Shown here: positions 33,726 to 42,066 of the stretch, in pieces
Layout: every line of letters starts with the position of its first letter
Numbering within the stretch: position 1 is the first letter of the stretch
Assembly: GCA_949878435.1 (NCBI GenBank)
Contig: CATLAK010000008.1
Span: 1-64,000 of the forward strand
Length of the DNA: 64,000 nt
Origin: an uncultured Lachnospiraceae bacterium
GTDB taxonomy: Bacteria > Bacillota > Clostridia > Lachnospirales > Lachnospiraceae
Direction of reading: 5' to 3'
Translations under genes and position numbers: made by a program
Notes under the pieces: model-generated
Databases searched by the model: none
Seen by the model: the letters and a program-made list of their open reading frames with translations, nothing else
What the model was told of the DNA's origin: nothing

Positions 33726-34706
33726 ATGGGTGTAAAGATGAAAAATTATGACATTACAGCATTGGGCGAACTTCTGATTGATTTTACAGAAAATGGAAAG
33801 AGCGGTCAGGGAAATCCGCTGTTTGAGGCGAATCCCGGCGGCGCTCCCTGCAATGTGCTTGCCATGCTCTCGAAGCTGGGACACAAGACGGCTTTTATCG
33901 GGAAGGTAGGAAACGATTTTTTTGGAAAGCAGTTAAAGGATGCCATCACGGAGGTGGGTATATGTGCGGATTACTTATGTATGGATGAAGAGATTCACAC
34001 GACCCTTGCCATGGTGCATACATACCCGGACGGTGACAGGGATTTTTCCTTTTACCGCAATCCGGGAGCGGATATGATGCTGATGGAAGCAGAGGTGCCG
34101 GAGGAACTGATCCGGGATTCCAGAATCTTCCATTTCGGAACGCTTTCCATGACACACGAAACTGTGAGAGGCGCCACTAAAAAGGCAATTGCAATTGCCA
34201 AGGAAAGCGGTGCGGTTCTTTCTTTTGATCCGAATCTGCGTCCGCCCCTCTGGAAATCGTTGGAAGATGCAAAGCAGCAGACGGCTTATGGATTATCCCA
34301 GTGCGATGTGCTTAAAATTTCTGACAATGAAATTCAGTGGTTCACAGGCGAGGAAGATTTTGATGCAGGTATCCAGAAACTGCGCAGCCAGTATGCTATT
34401 CCCCTGATCATGCTTTCCATGGGGAAAGAAGGGAGCCGGGCTTATTATAAAGACCTGCGTGTGGAGGTGAGACCGTTCCTGCAGGAGCAGACCATTGAGA
34501 CGACCGGCGCCGGCGATACCTTTGGCGCATGCTGCCTGCATTATGTACTTCAATATGGATTGGATGACTTGGATGAAGGGAAACTTACCCAGATGTTGAC
34601 ATTTGCCAATGCAGCCGCTTCTATCATAACTACCAGAAAAGGCGCTTTGCGGGTAATGCCTGAGGGTCGGGAGGTAGAAGAGTTTATCAAAAGCAGGATG
34701 GTATAA
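33726..34706 (+). CDS. PfkB-family fructokinase
   Basis: A 326-residue ribokinase/PfkB-family sugar kinase. The N-terminal signature ALGELLIDFTENG is that of fructokinases. FEANPGGAPCNVLAMLSKLG and the C-terminal ATP-site motif TTGAGDTFGACCLHYV (catalytic Asp) are present. It would phosphorylate fructose released by the GH32 enzyme to fructose-6-phosphate. The start at 33726 has AAGGGA at suitable spacing; MKNYD at 33738 is an alternative. It is the last gene of the importer operon, followed by a terminator. Confidence 0.93.
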   Translation: MGVKMKNYDITALGELLIDFTENGKSGQGNPLFEANPGGAPCNVLAMLSKLGHKTAFIGKVGNDFFGKQLKDAITEVGICADYLCMDEEIHTTLAMVHTYPDGDRDFSFYRNPGADMMLMEAEVPEELIRDSRIFHFGTLSMTHETVRGATKKAIAIAKESGAVLSFDPNLRPPLWKSLEDAKQQTAYGLSQCDVLKISDNEIQWFTGEEDFDAGIQKLRSQYAIPLIMLSMGKEGSRAYYKDLRVEVRPFLQEQTIETTGAGDTFGACCLHYVLQYGLDDLDEGKLTQMLTFANAAASIITTRKGALRVMPEGREVEEFIKSRMV

Positions 34707-34743
34707 TTATTGTTTCAAAATTTATAGTGTAATGAAAAGGTAT

Positions 34744-34786
34744 AAAACTGGTATGACTGTGAAGCAGCGGTCTGCCAGTTTTTTAT
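34744..34786 (+). terminator. Intrinsic terminator after fructokinase
   Basis: AAAACTGG (34744-34751) pairs with CCAGTTTT (34775-34782) around a longer loop, followed by a T-rich tail (TTATTATT). It separates the importer operon from the PTS operon. Confidence 0.7.
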
Positions 34787-34808
34787 TATTAGGTTTTTGG
34801 GCATCATA

Positions 34809-34838
34809 CAATCAAATTCAATCAATTTCAATCAAATA
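34809..34838. promoter_or_regulatory. DeoR-family operator candidate, three 10-bp direct repeats
   Basis: Three consecutive 10-bp units: CAATCAAATT (34809), CAATCAATTT (34819) and CAATCAAATA (34829). A further single unit CAATCAAAAT is at 34861. The complementary TGATTGAA core is that of fructose-operon DeoR/FruR regulators. About 75 bases upstream of the promoter. Confidence 0.75.
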
Positions 34839-34884
34839 TATGCAGAGTGAATAAATTCCGCAATCAAAATTTGTGAATTAGTAT

Positions 34885-34915
34885 GATTGAATTTGACTGA
34901 AAATGACTGTATAAT
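34885..34915 (+). promoter_or_regulatory. fruK: Promoter and overlapping operator of the fru operon
   Basis: TTGAAT (34887-34892) and TATAAT (34910-34915) are 17 bases apart. The same stretch contains GATTGAATTT (34885), GACTGAAAAT (34895) and GACTG (34905), 10-bp repeats in opposite orientation to the upstream array. A regulator bound here would cover the promoter. Confidence 0.8.
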
Positions 34916-34961
34916 ACAATTATAAACTAAATCATTCACAGTAGAGCAAGGAGGAAATGAG

Positions 34962-35873
34962 ATGATTTACACGGTAACTTTCAATCCGTCACTGGATTAT
35001 ATCGTTTCGGTTGATGACTTCAAGCTGGGGCTGACGAACCGGACCAGTTCAGAGCTCCTTCTTCCCGGAGGGAAGGGACTCAATGTTTCAATGGTACTTG
35101 GAAATTTAGGAATCGAAAATACGGCGCTGGGATTTGTGGCAGGTTTTACGGGCGCGGAGATTGTCCGCCGGATAGAACGAATGGGAGTGAAATCCGATCT
35201 GATTCCCATAGACGCTGGAATTTCAAGAATCAATGTGAAATTAAAATCTATCGACGGAACAGAGATTAATGGGTGCGGACCTGAAATCGGAGAGGAGAAT
35301 GTACAAAAGTTGATGGAAAAGCTGGATGTTCTGCAAAAAGGCGATGTGCTTGTACTTGCCGGGAGCATTCCGAATTCCATGCCTGATGATATTTACAAAA
35401 AAATCATGGAAAGGCTGTCCGGAAGGGATGTGATGATTGCAGTAGATGCTACAAAGGATTTGCTTGTTAATGTACTGGAGTATCATCCGTTCCTGATCAA
35501 GCCAAATAATCACGAGCTGGGTGAGATCTTTGGGAAGGAACTTAAAACCAGGGAAGAAGTAATTCCTTACGCCAAGAAAATGCAGGAAATGGGTGCAGCT
35601 AATGTTCTGGTCTCCATGGCAGGCGAAGGCGCGGTGCTGGCGGCGGAGGACGGAAGCGTGCGGGATGTGCCAGCGCCGAAGGGAAAACTGATAAATGGAG
35701 TGGGAGCGGGCGACTCTATGGTGGCAGGGTTCCTTGCAGGTTGGATGGAAAAGAAAGAATACGGGCATGCTTTTTACATGGGCGTGGCAGCAGGAAGCGC
35801 AAGCGCATTTTCGGAACTGCTGGCAACAAAGAAAGAGATAGAAGCAGTATATCAACAGGTAACAAGGTCATAG
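34962..35873 (+). CDS. fruK: 1-Phosphofructokinase
   Basis: A 303-residue PfkB-family kinase that converts fructose-1-phosphate, the product of FruA transport, to fructose-1,6-bisphosphate. The family start is MIYTVTFNPSLDYIV. PGGKGLNVSMVLGNLG and VLAGSIPNSM are present, and the ATP/catalytic motif is NGVGAGDSMVAGFLAG with the catalytic Asp. AAGGAGG precedes the ATG. It is the first gene of fruK-fruA-HPr-deoR and lies directly behind a promoter with an overlapping DeoR-type operator. Confidence 0.96.
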   Translation: MIYTVTFNPSLDYIVSVDDFKLGLTNRTSSELLLPGGKGLNVSMVLGNLGIENTALGFVAGFTGAEIVRRIERMGVKSDLIPIDAGISRINVKLKSIDGTEINGCGPEIGEENVQKLMEKLDVLQKGDVLVLAGSIPNSMPDDIYKKIMERLSGRDVMIAVDATKDLLVNVLEYHPFLIKPNNHELGEIFGKELKTREEVIPYAKKMQEMGAANVLVSMAGEGAVLAAEDGSVRDVPAPKGKLINGVGAGDSMVAGFLAGWMEKKEYGHAFYMGVAAGSASAFSELLATKKEIEAVYQQVTRS

Positions 35874-35900
35874 GATTAAAAAGATGAAGGAGGATATGAG

Positions 35901-37817
35901 ATGAGAATCACAGAACTGTTGGATAGACAGAGCATTTCCCTAACTGGAAATCCGGGAAGCAAGAGCGAAGCATTGGATCAGGTAGTCGCACTGATGGTGA
36001 AAAGCGGTAAGATCAAGGATGAAGATGCGTACCGGAAGCAGGTATATGCGAGAGAGGAAGAAAGCACTACCGGAATCGGTGAGGGGATCGCTATTCCTCA
36101 CGGAAAATGTGACGCAGTGAGCAGACCGGGACTTGCGGCAATGGTGGTGAAGGATGGGGTTGATTTTGATTCTCTGGATGGAGAGCCGGTTACGTTGATC
36201 TTCTTGATTGCAGCGCCCAACACGGAAGACAATGTGCATCTGGACGTGCTGAGCAAATTATCGGTTTTGATGATGGATGAAGAATTTTCGGATAGCCTTC
36301 GGCATGCGGCGTCCGTGGATGAATTTCTTGCCATCATAGATAAAGCAGATGATGAAAAGGAAAGCATTGATGAGCGTCTGGCTGATACAGGGGCGGATGC
36401 GCCGGGTCAGGCGAAGATTCTGGCAGTTACTTCCTGCCCTACAGGAATCGCCCATACATACATGGCGGCAGAGGGAATCGAAAAGGCGGCAAAAGAGAGA
36501 AATTGCTCTGTAAAGATAGAGACCAGAGGTTCCGGCGGCGCAAAGAATGTGTTAACGTCAAAGGAGATTGAGGAGGCGGACTGCATCATCGTTGCGGCGG
36601 ATGCGCAGGTTCCTATGGATCGATTTGACGGAAAAAAGGTGATTGCATGTCAGGTGTCTGACGGAATCAGCAAGGCAGGAGAACTTTTAGACCGTGCCAT
36701 TGCAGGAGATGCGCCGATTTATCATGCAGCAGCAGGATCCCAGACATCTTCTTCCACTTCAAAAAAGAGCGGCGGCGTAGGGCACCAGATTTATACCCAG
36801 CTTATGAACGGGGTATCCCATATGCTTCCCTTTGTAGTGGGCGGCGGTATCCTGATAGCTATAGCCTTTCTGATTGATGGGCTCTGTGTGGATGTGAATG
36901 CGCTGGACGTAGCGGAGCGGGCAGATTTTGGTACGATTACGCCGATTGCAGCATGGTTTAAGAATCTAGGCGGCGTTGCATTTGGTTTCATGCTTCCGGT
37001 TCTGGCGGGATTTATCGCCATGGCAATCGGTGACAGACCGGCACTTGCCCTTGGGTTTGTGGGCGGCATGATTGCTTCCGGCGGGAAGTCCGGTTTCCTT
37101 GGAGCTTTAGTTGCTGGCTTTGCAGCAGGTTATATCATTGTTCTGCTTCGCAAGCTCTGTGATAAACTGCCCGACTTTTTGGAAAAGATTGCGCCGGTGC
37201 TGATTTATCCGCTGGTTGGTATTCTGCTGATGGGGCTGCTCATGTCATTTGTGGTAGAACCTGTTATGGGAGGCATCAACACTGCCCTTAACAATGGACT
37301 GACCAGCATGGGCGGAACGAGCAAAGTGATTCTGGGACTGATTTTAGGCGGCATGATGGCAATAGATATGGGAGGTCCCTTCAACAAAGCGGCGTACGTG
37401 TTTGGCACGGCAGCGATTGCGGCAGGAAATTATGACATTATGGCGGCAGTGATGATCGGCGGCATGACGCCTCCCTGTGCCATTGCACTGGCAACCCTTC
37501 TTTTCAAGAAGAAATTTACGAAAGAAGAAAGAGAGTCCGGTCCTACCAACTTTATCATGGGGCTTGCATTTATCACAGAAGGAGCCATTCCCTTTGCGGC
37601 ATCCGATCCTATCCATGTACTTCCGGCATGTATTATCGGTTCAGGCGCAGCAGGTGCGCTGTCTATGCTGCTTAATTGTACATTGATGGCGCCTCACGGC
37701 GGAATCTTCGTATTTCCTGTGGTGGGGAATCCGCTGATGTACGTAATTGCATTGGTGGCTGGAACTTTAATTTCCACAGCGCTGCTAGGCATCTTAAAGA
37801 AAAATATTGAATCTTAA
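35901..37817 (+). CDS. fruA: PTS fructose transporter subunit IIABC
   Basis: A 638-residue membrane enzyme that imports and phosphorylates fructose at C1. The IIA domain (residues 1-150) carries phosphorylatable His67 in AIPHGK. The IIB domain (about 165-270) carries Cys179 in VTSCPTGIAHTYMAAEG. The IIC domain (about 295-635) has around eight to ten membrane helices, with KLLFVV-like gating segments and the family motif GGPFNKAAYVFGTA. The A-B-C order is that of fused fructose permeases. It lies 27 nt after fruK, preceded by AAGGAGGA. Confidence 0.97.
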   Translation: MRITELLDRQSISLTGNPGSKSEALDQVVALMVKSGKIKDEDAYRKQVYAREEESTTGIGEGIAIPHGKCDAVSRPGLAAMVVKDGVDFDSLDGEPVTLIFLIAAPNTEDNVHLDVLSKLSVLMMDEEFSDSLRHAASVDEFLAIIDKADDEKESIDERLADTGADAPGQAKILAVTSCPTGIAHTYMAAEGIEKAAKERNCSVKIETRGSGGAKNVLTSKEIEEADCIIVAADAQVPMDRFDGKKVIACQVSDGISKAGELLDRAIAGDAPIYHAAAGSQTSSSTSKKSGGVGHQIYTQLMNGVSHMLPFVVGGGILIAIAFLIDGLCVDVNALDVAERADFGTITPIAAWFKNLGGVAFGFMLPVLAGFIAMAIGDRPALALGFVGGMIASGGKSGFLGALVAGFAAGYIIVLLRKLCDKLPDFLEKIAPVLIYPLVGILLMGLLMSFVVEPVMGGINTALNNGLTSMGGTSKVILGLILGGMMAIDMGGPFNKAAYVFGTAAIAAGNYDIMAAVMIGGMTPPCAIALATLLFKKKFTKEERESGPTNFIMGLAFITEGAIPFAASDPIHVLPACIIGSGAAGALSMLLNCTLMAPHGGIFVFPVVGNPLMYVIALVAGTLISTALLGILKKNIES

Positions 37818-37853
37818 AAAATAAAATAATAAAATAAGAAAAGGAGAATCATT

Positions 37854-38111
37854 ATGAAAGAATTCAAGTATGTAATCACAGACCCTCAGGGAATCCACGC
37901 ACGTCCGGCAGGAGAGCTGGTAAAGGCAGCGAAGGCATTTACAAGCAGCATTATGATCACAAAGGACGGCAAGTCAGGCGACTGTAAGAAAATCTTCGGT
38001 ATCATGGGACTCGGCATCAAGAAAGGAAACGAAGTTGTGGTAACTTTTGACGGCGAGGATGAAGAGGCGGCATATGAAGCGGTCAGCAAATTGATGCAGG
38101 AAAGTTTGTAG
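37854..38111 (+). CDS. HPr-type phosphocarrier, fructose-dedicated, lacking Ser46
   Basis: An 85-residue HPr homologue. The phosphorylatable His15 is intact in GIHARPAG. Aligned without gaps to B. subtilis HPr, the regulatory Ser46 (KSIMGVMSLG) is replaced by Lys46 in KKIFGIMGLG, so HPr kinase cannot phosphorylate it at that position. Known consequence for the family: no role as a seryl-phosphorylated corepressor of CcpA. The protein therefore looks like a phosphocarrier dedicated to FruA, which it follows by 36 nt. AAGGAG precedes the ATG. Confidence 0.93.
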   Translation: MKEFKYVITDPQGIHARPAGELVKAAKAFTSSIMITKDGKSGDCKKIFGIMGLGIKKGNEVVVTFDGEDEEAAYEAVSKLMQESL

Positions 38112-38174
38112 ATTACATTTTTCCTTCCGGTTAAGCTGGAAGCAGAATATTGCTGGTCTAAAATGGAGGAAGGT

Positions 38175-38915
38175 ATGTTATCAGAGCAAAGGCACGAAAT
38201 GATTTTGAAAATACTGGAAGAAAAGCGCAGTGTGACGGTGACAGAGCTGACAGAACTTTTAGGGATTTCAGAATCCACGGCGCGAAGAGATATCATTGTG
38301 CTGGATAAGGCGGGAAGACTGGTCAAAGTGTTTGGGGGAGCCGTCCGCATGGATCACATCTACCAGTCCGTAGAACCTACCGTGACCCAGAAGGCGGAGG
38401 TAAACAAAGAAGAAAAGAAGCGGATTGCCAGATATGCGGCATCGCTGATCGAACCCCAGGACTTTGTATATCTGGATGCGGGGACCACCACCGGGTATAT
38501 GCTGGATTTTGTAGAAACTGCCAATGTGACCTTTGTGACAAATGCCGTTGCCCACGCGCAGAAATTGGCAGCAAAAGGAGCGCATGTCGTACTGATTGGC
38601 GGCACATTGAAAAGTTCGACAGAGGCTGTGGTGGGCGCCATGGCGGCGCTTACCCTGAAGGACTATCATTTTACCAAGGGATTTTTTGGAACCAACGGTG
38701 TCAGCAGGACTGCGGGATTTACGACGCCGGATGAAAGCGAAGCGCTGATGAAAAGGACAGCGATAGAACAGTGCAGAAAGGCATATGTCCTATGTGATAA
38801 CAGTAAATTTCACGTAATCAGCGCGGTAACTTTTGCCTCTTTTACATCTGGAACGATTTTGACGGACGAACGGCAGGAGGAGTTTGAAGACATTGCAGAG
38901 ATGATTTTGTGCTGA
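38175..38915 (+). CDS. DeoR-family regulator of the fructose operon
   Basis: A 246-residue DeoR/GlpR-family repressor. The N-terminal winged helix reads RHEMILKILEEKRSVTVTELTELLGISESTARRDIIVLDKAG, followed by a sugar-phosphate-binding (DeoRC) domain with VYLDAGTTTGYML, VTNAVAHAQKLA, VVLIGGTLKSSTEAVVG and ADESEAL-like TPDESEALMK. The likely effector is fructose-1-phosphate, by family and context. GGAGG at 38165-38169 favours ATG 38175 over the in-frame ATG at 38163. It closes the fru operon, and the TGATTGAA-type repeats before fruK are its probable targets. A hairpin terminator follows. Confidence 0.93.
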   Translation: MLSEQRHEMILKILEEKRSVTVTELTELLGISESTARRDIIVLDKAGRLVKVFGGAVRMDHIYQSVEPTVTQKAEVNKEEKKRIARYAASLIEPQDFVYLDAGTTTGYMLDFVETANVTFVTNAVAHAQKLAAKGAHVVLIGGTLKSSTEAVVGAMAALTLKDYHFTKGFFGTNGVSRTAGFTTPDESEALMKRTAIEQCRKAYVLCDNSKFHVISAVTFASFTSGTILTDERQEEFEDIAEMILC

Positions 38916-38933
38916 TTAGGAGCATTTTATTAA

Positions 38934-38964
38934 GGGAGCGGCTCAATTATGGGCGGCTCCTTTT
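38934..38964 (+). terminator. Terminator after the fru operon
   Basis: GGAGCGGC-type arm at 38935-38942 pairs with GGGCGGCTCC (38951-38960), allowing one bulged base, followed by TTTT. Confidence 0.55.
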
Positions 38965-39010
38965 GCAAATCTTAGCAGGAGATGCTATACTTGACAAAGA
39001 GGTGAAAAGT

Positions 39011-40222
39011 ATGGGTATCAGGATGAAGAGAAAAATTGCAGGCAGTATGGCGATCCTTCTCCTTGCCGGCATGCTGGCAGGGTGTAATGGAGAAGAAGCG
39101 CAGGAAACTGCATCGGAGGAAATGCAGAGTCCCGTAGTGGATATAGAGATACAGAAGCAGCAAAAAGAAGCAGCGCAGGTAGATCCCATGGCAGATTTGC
39201 TAAAAGATCACTATGGGGATTATCAGGAAACGGGAGGAGAGATTGCCTTTGTGTCAGACGGTGTGGTCATGGACGGAAATTATAATGAGGTTATTTATGA
39301 GGGAATCCAGATGTATGCGCTGGCAGCAGGCGTCTCCTTTTCCTATTACAATGTGGAGGAAGATAATCTGGAGGGGCATGTGGAGACGGTGGAAGATGCC
39401 ATTCTAAACGATGCCAAGGTGGTGGTCTGTGCAGGCTATGATTTTCAGGAGGCTGTAGGGGAGCTGCAGGATGTCTATCCGGATATTTATTTCCTGCTTA
39501 TAGACGGAGTTCCTGTTGACACGCAGGGAGAGCCGTTAGAGATAGAAGATAATGTGCATTGCGTTTCCTTTAAGGAGGAGGAGTCCGGTTATCTGGCGGG
39601 TTATATGGCTGTTTTGGAGGGATATCGGAATCTTGGGTTTATCGGCGGAAAGGAGGAGCCTCCTGTCATCCGGTATGGTTATGGTTATCTGCAGGGAATC
39701 GATGATGCGGCAAAGGAGCTTGGGATTGAGGATATAACGGTAAATTACTGGTATGCGGGAACTTTTCAGTCATCGGAGGAAATCTGCGGGGAAGCGGTGC
39801 GGTGGTACGAAGAAGGCACAGAAGTGATTTTTGCCTGCGGAGGGTTTCTCTACGAATCGGTTTTGGAGGCGGCAGGAAGAGAAAATGGTCTGCTGATCGG
39901 GGTGGATGTGGATCAAAATAAACGTTCGGAATATTTTTTGACCAGCGCGGTGAAGGATATTGCAAATGCGGTGGTCATTTCCTTGGATGACTATTTTGCG
40001 GAAGGCGGAAAATGGTCTGAAGCGTTTGCCGGTCAGAATGTGCGCTATGGCATGGAGGATAATTGTACAGGCATTCCGATGCTGGAGACGGAATGGAAGT
40101 TTCAGCATGTTACCATGGAAAAATGTTATGAAATATATACGCGGATTGGTCAAGGAAAGATATCTATATCGGAGGAGATTGAGGAACGTCCCGAGGTATC
40201 GGTGACGGTGAAGTATTTGTAA
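39011..40222 (+). CDS. BMP-family substrate-binding lipoprotein
   Basis: A 403-residue lipoprotein of the basic-membrane-protein (Med/PnrA-like) family, which in other bacteria binds purine nucleosides or other small ligands for an ABC importer. The signal peptide ends MLAGCNGEE (lipobox LAGC). The family pattern is seen in IAFVSDGVVMDGNYNEVIYEGIQMYA, CVSFKEEESGYLAGYMAVLEG, LGFIGGKEEPPVIRYGYGYLQGI and VIFACGGFLYESVLEA. GAGGTG at 38999-39004 supports ATG 39011; a longer reading is unlikely. No permease or ATPase gene is nearby, so this binding protein is an orphan. It is followed closely by another lipoprotein gene. Confidence 0.85.
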   Translation: MGIRMKRKIAGSMAILLLAGMLAGCNGEEAQETASEEMQSPVVDIEIQKQQKEAAQVDPMADLLKDHYGDYQETGGEIAFVSDGVVMDGNYNEVIYEGIQMYALAAGVSFSYYNVEEDNLEGHVETVEDAILNDAKVVVCAGYDFQEAVGELQDVYPDIYFLLIDGVPVDTQGEPLEIEDNVHCVSFKEEESGYLAGYMAVLEGYRNLGFIGGKEEPPVIRYGYGYLQGIDDAAKELGIEDITVNYWYAGTFQSSEEICGEAVRWYEEGTEVIFACGGFLYESVLEAAGRENGLLIGVDVDQNKRSEYFLTSAVKDIANAVVISLDDYFAEGGKWSEAFAGQNVRYGMEDNCTGIPMLETEWKFQHVTMEKCYEIYTRIGQGKISISEEIEERPEVSVTVKYL

Positions 40223-40238
40223 GTGCGGGAGGATGATG

Positions 40239-41975
40239 GTGTATAAAGAAATGGGGAAAATGAAAAAAAAGCGTCTTCTTTTATATATAGGAGCGGCTTT
40301 GCTGGCGGGATTTTTGTGTGGATGCAGCGGGAATGTGCCTGCCGGCGGAGAAAAGGTCGTTACAGAAATCACAGATGAAAAAGAAAGCAAGGCACAGTCT
40401 GAGGAGGCAGTTTTAGAACAGCTTGCCAAAGGAGATCTAAAGGTACCGGCGGATGAACTGGAAGATTATGGTTCCGGCAAGGCGCTTATTGACGAGGAGA
40501 AACCGGAACAAATGACATATTCACTGGTGATGCCGCAGATTCCTGAAAGCGATGATGGGTATTTTTATCTATTTACAGCAGAATGCTATGAGGATACACA
40601 GGAATTTTCAGAGGAACCGGCAGCTATATGGAAAAAAGGAAAAGCCTCGGAGGTTTCTTTTGACTATGAGGAGGAATATCTTTTTAGGCAATTTATTCCG
40701 GCGCTTCTTGTGGAAGGAAAATATGTACCGGCAGGAAGAGGCGTTTATCTGTCAAACCCTGAGGCGCTAGCTGAGAATCAGGATTCATATCCCGATATAG
40801 GATCCAAAAAAGGCGTTTTATTAGACCCTACCATGTTGGGAACGAAGGAATTGACGGATCTGGAAGTGAAGCACACCATCTACAATATTCCATTGTCTAT
40901 TATTATGGGTGAAACGACGGATGAAGATTACCCCACGATTGTATATACTTTTGAAGGGAAAGAGTATCATTTTAACGGGAAAGTGGTAAATGATTATGAC
41001 GGATTATTTTCTTATCTGGAAGCGATGGGTATGTGTTCCACGGCAGTCGTGCTGAATGACTGGAATGATGCGTATATGGAGATGATTCATCCCAAGGCGA
41101 GGGATCAAAAGAGTGGCGCATATTATTACATGTTCAATACCGAGGAAGATGAGGGGGTAAAGACCCTTGAAGCGGTGGCTGAATTCTTGGCACAACGATA
41201 TTCTGGTGGCGAACATGGAATGGTGCATAACTGGGTAATCGCAAATGAGATTAATCAGTTTAAGACTTGGAATTATATGAACACCAAGGATCTTGTATAC
41301 TATGTGCAGGAATTTGAAAAATCATTCCGCATTTTTTATCAAGCGATTAAAAGCAAGTATGCAAATGCGCGGGTGTATTTCAGTATAGATCATGACTGGA
41401 ACAGCAATCATGGCAACAACAAAAATTATTTTAATGCGAGGGAACTGCTCACCGCATTTAATGATGCGGCAAGGGCGCATGGAAACTATGACTGGGGAAT
41501 TGCGATTCACCCTTATCCGGAACCACTCACACGTGTAAATTACTGGTCTTCGGAGAACGATAAGACGCAGGATGCAGAAGTTTTAACAATTATGAATCTG
41601 AGTGTACTGACGGATCTTTTAGGGCAGGAGGAATATCTGGATACGGAAGGAGAGATGAGAAGCATTACTATTACAGAACTCGGATTTTCCTCCAGGTCCG
41701 GGGAAAAACTGCAGGCAGCTGCATTTGCCTATTGCTATTTTATTGTGGATGCAAATCCCCATATAGATGCATTTATCTTGAATAGGCAGACGGATGCACC
41801 GGAAGAGGTGGTGAGCGGACTTGCCTTTGGTCTTTATGAATACAATCACTCCGAAAAGTACCTCAAAGAGGTCTTCCGCTATATCGATACCGACAGAGCT
41901 CAGGAATATATAGAGTTCATGCTGAACATACTGGGCGCGGAAAGTTTGGAGGAGGCTTTAAGCTGGGCGGAGTAG
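40239..41975 (+). CDS. Lipoprotein with DUF5722-like TIM-barrel glycosidase domain
   Basis: A 578-residue secreted lipoprotein (lipobox in FLCGCSGN). Residues about 70-250 form a beta-rich N-terminal region. The C-terminal 330 residues resemble a DUF5722/clan GH-A TIM barrel: SYLEAMGMCSTAVVLND, NWVIANEINQFKTWNY (putative acid/base Glu after Asn), RVYFSIDHDWN, GIAIHPYPEPLTR, and ITITELGFSS (putative nucleophile Glu). The substrate is unknown, probably a complex glycan at the cell surface. A GTG at 40239 has GGGAGG six bases before it; ATG 40251 or 40260 are alternatives. It lies 16 nt after the BMP-type lipoprotein and is probably co-transcribed with it. Confidence 0.75.
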   Translation: MYKEMGKMKKKRLLLYIGAALLAGFLCGCSGNVPAGGEKVVTEITDEKESKAQSEEAVLEQLAKGDLKVPADELEDYGSGKALIDEEKPEQMTYSLVMPQIPESDDGYFYLFTAECYEDTQEFSEEPAAIWKKGKASEVSFDYEEEYLFRQFIPALLVEGKYVPAGRGVYLSNPEALAENQDSYPDIGSKKGVLLDPTMLGTKELTDLEVKHTIYNIPLSIIMGETTDEDYPTIVYTFEGKEYHFNGKVVNDYDGLFSYLEAMGMCSTAVVLNDWNDAYMEMIHPKARDQKSGAYYYMFNTEEDEGVKTLEAVAEFLAQRYSGGEHGMVHNWVIANEINQFKTWNYMNTKDLVYYVQEFEKSFRIFYQAIKSKYANARVYFSIDHDWNSNHGNNKNYFNARELLTAFNDAARAHGNYDWGIAIHPYPEPLTRVNYWSSENDKTQDAEVLTIMNLSVLTDLLGQEEYLDTEGEMRSITITELGFSSRSGEKLQAAAFAYCYFIVDANPHIDAFILNRQTDAPEEVVSGLAFGLYEYNHSEKYLKEVFRYIDTDRAQEYIEFMLNILGAESLEEALSWAE

Positions 41976-41986
41976 ACGAGTTTTTA

Positions 41987-42015
41987 TTGTTTATTTGACG
42001 CCGGGATGATACAAT
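41987..42015 (+). promoter_or_regulatory. Promoter candidate for glutamine synthetase I
   Basis: TTGTTT (41987-41992) and TACAAT (42010-42015) are 17 bases apart, about 50 bases before the glnA start. Confidence 0.4.
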
Positions 42016-42066
42016 TTAAATGATTGCAGATATGCATCAAAAGTGGAAAGGGAAAGGAAAAAGATT

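Noticed and set aside
34809-34915. CRISPR-like or iteron repeats
   Set aside because: The units are 10 bp without spacers and lie exactly over a promoter; a DeoR operator explains them.
41995-42015. TTGACG with TACAAT as a promoter for glnA
   Set aside because: The gap is only 9 bases; the overlapping TTGTTT with a 17-base gap is preferred.
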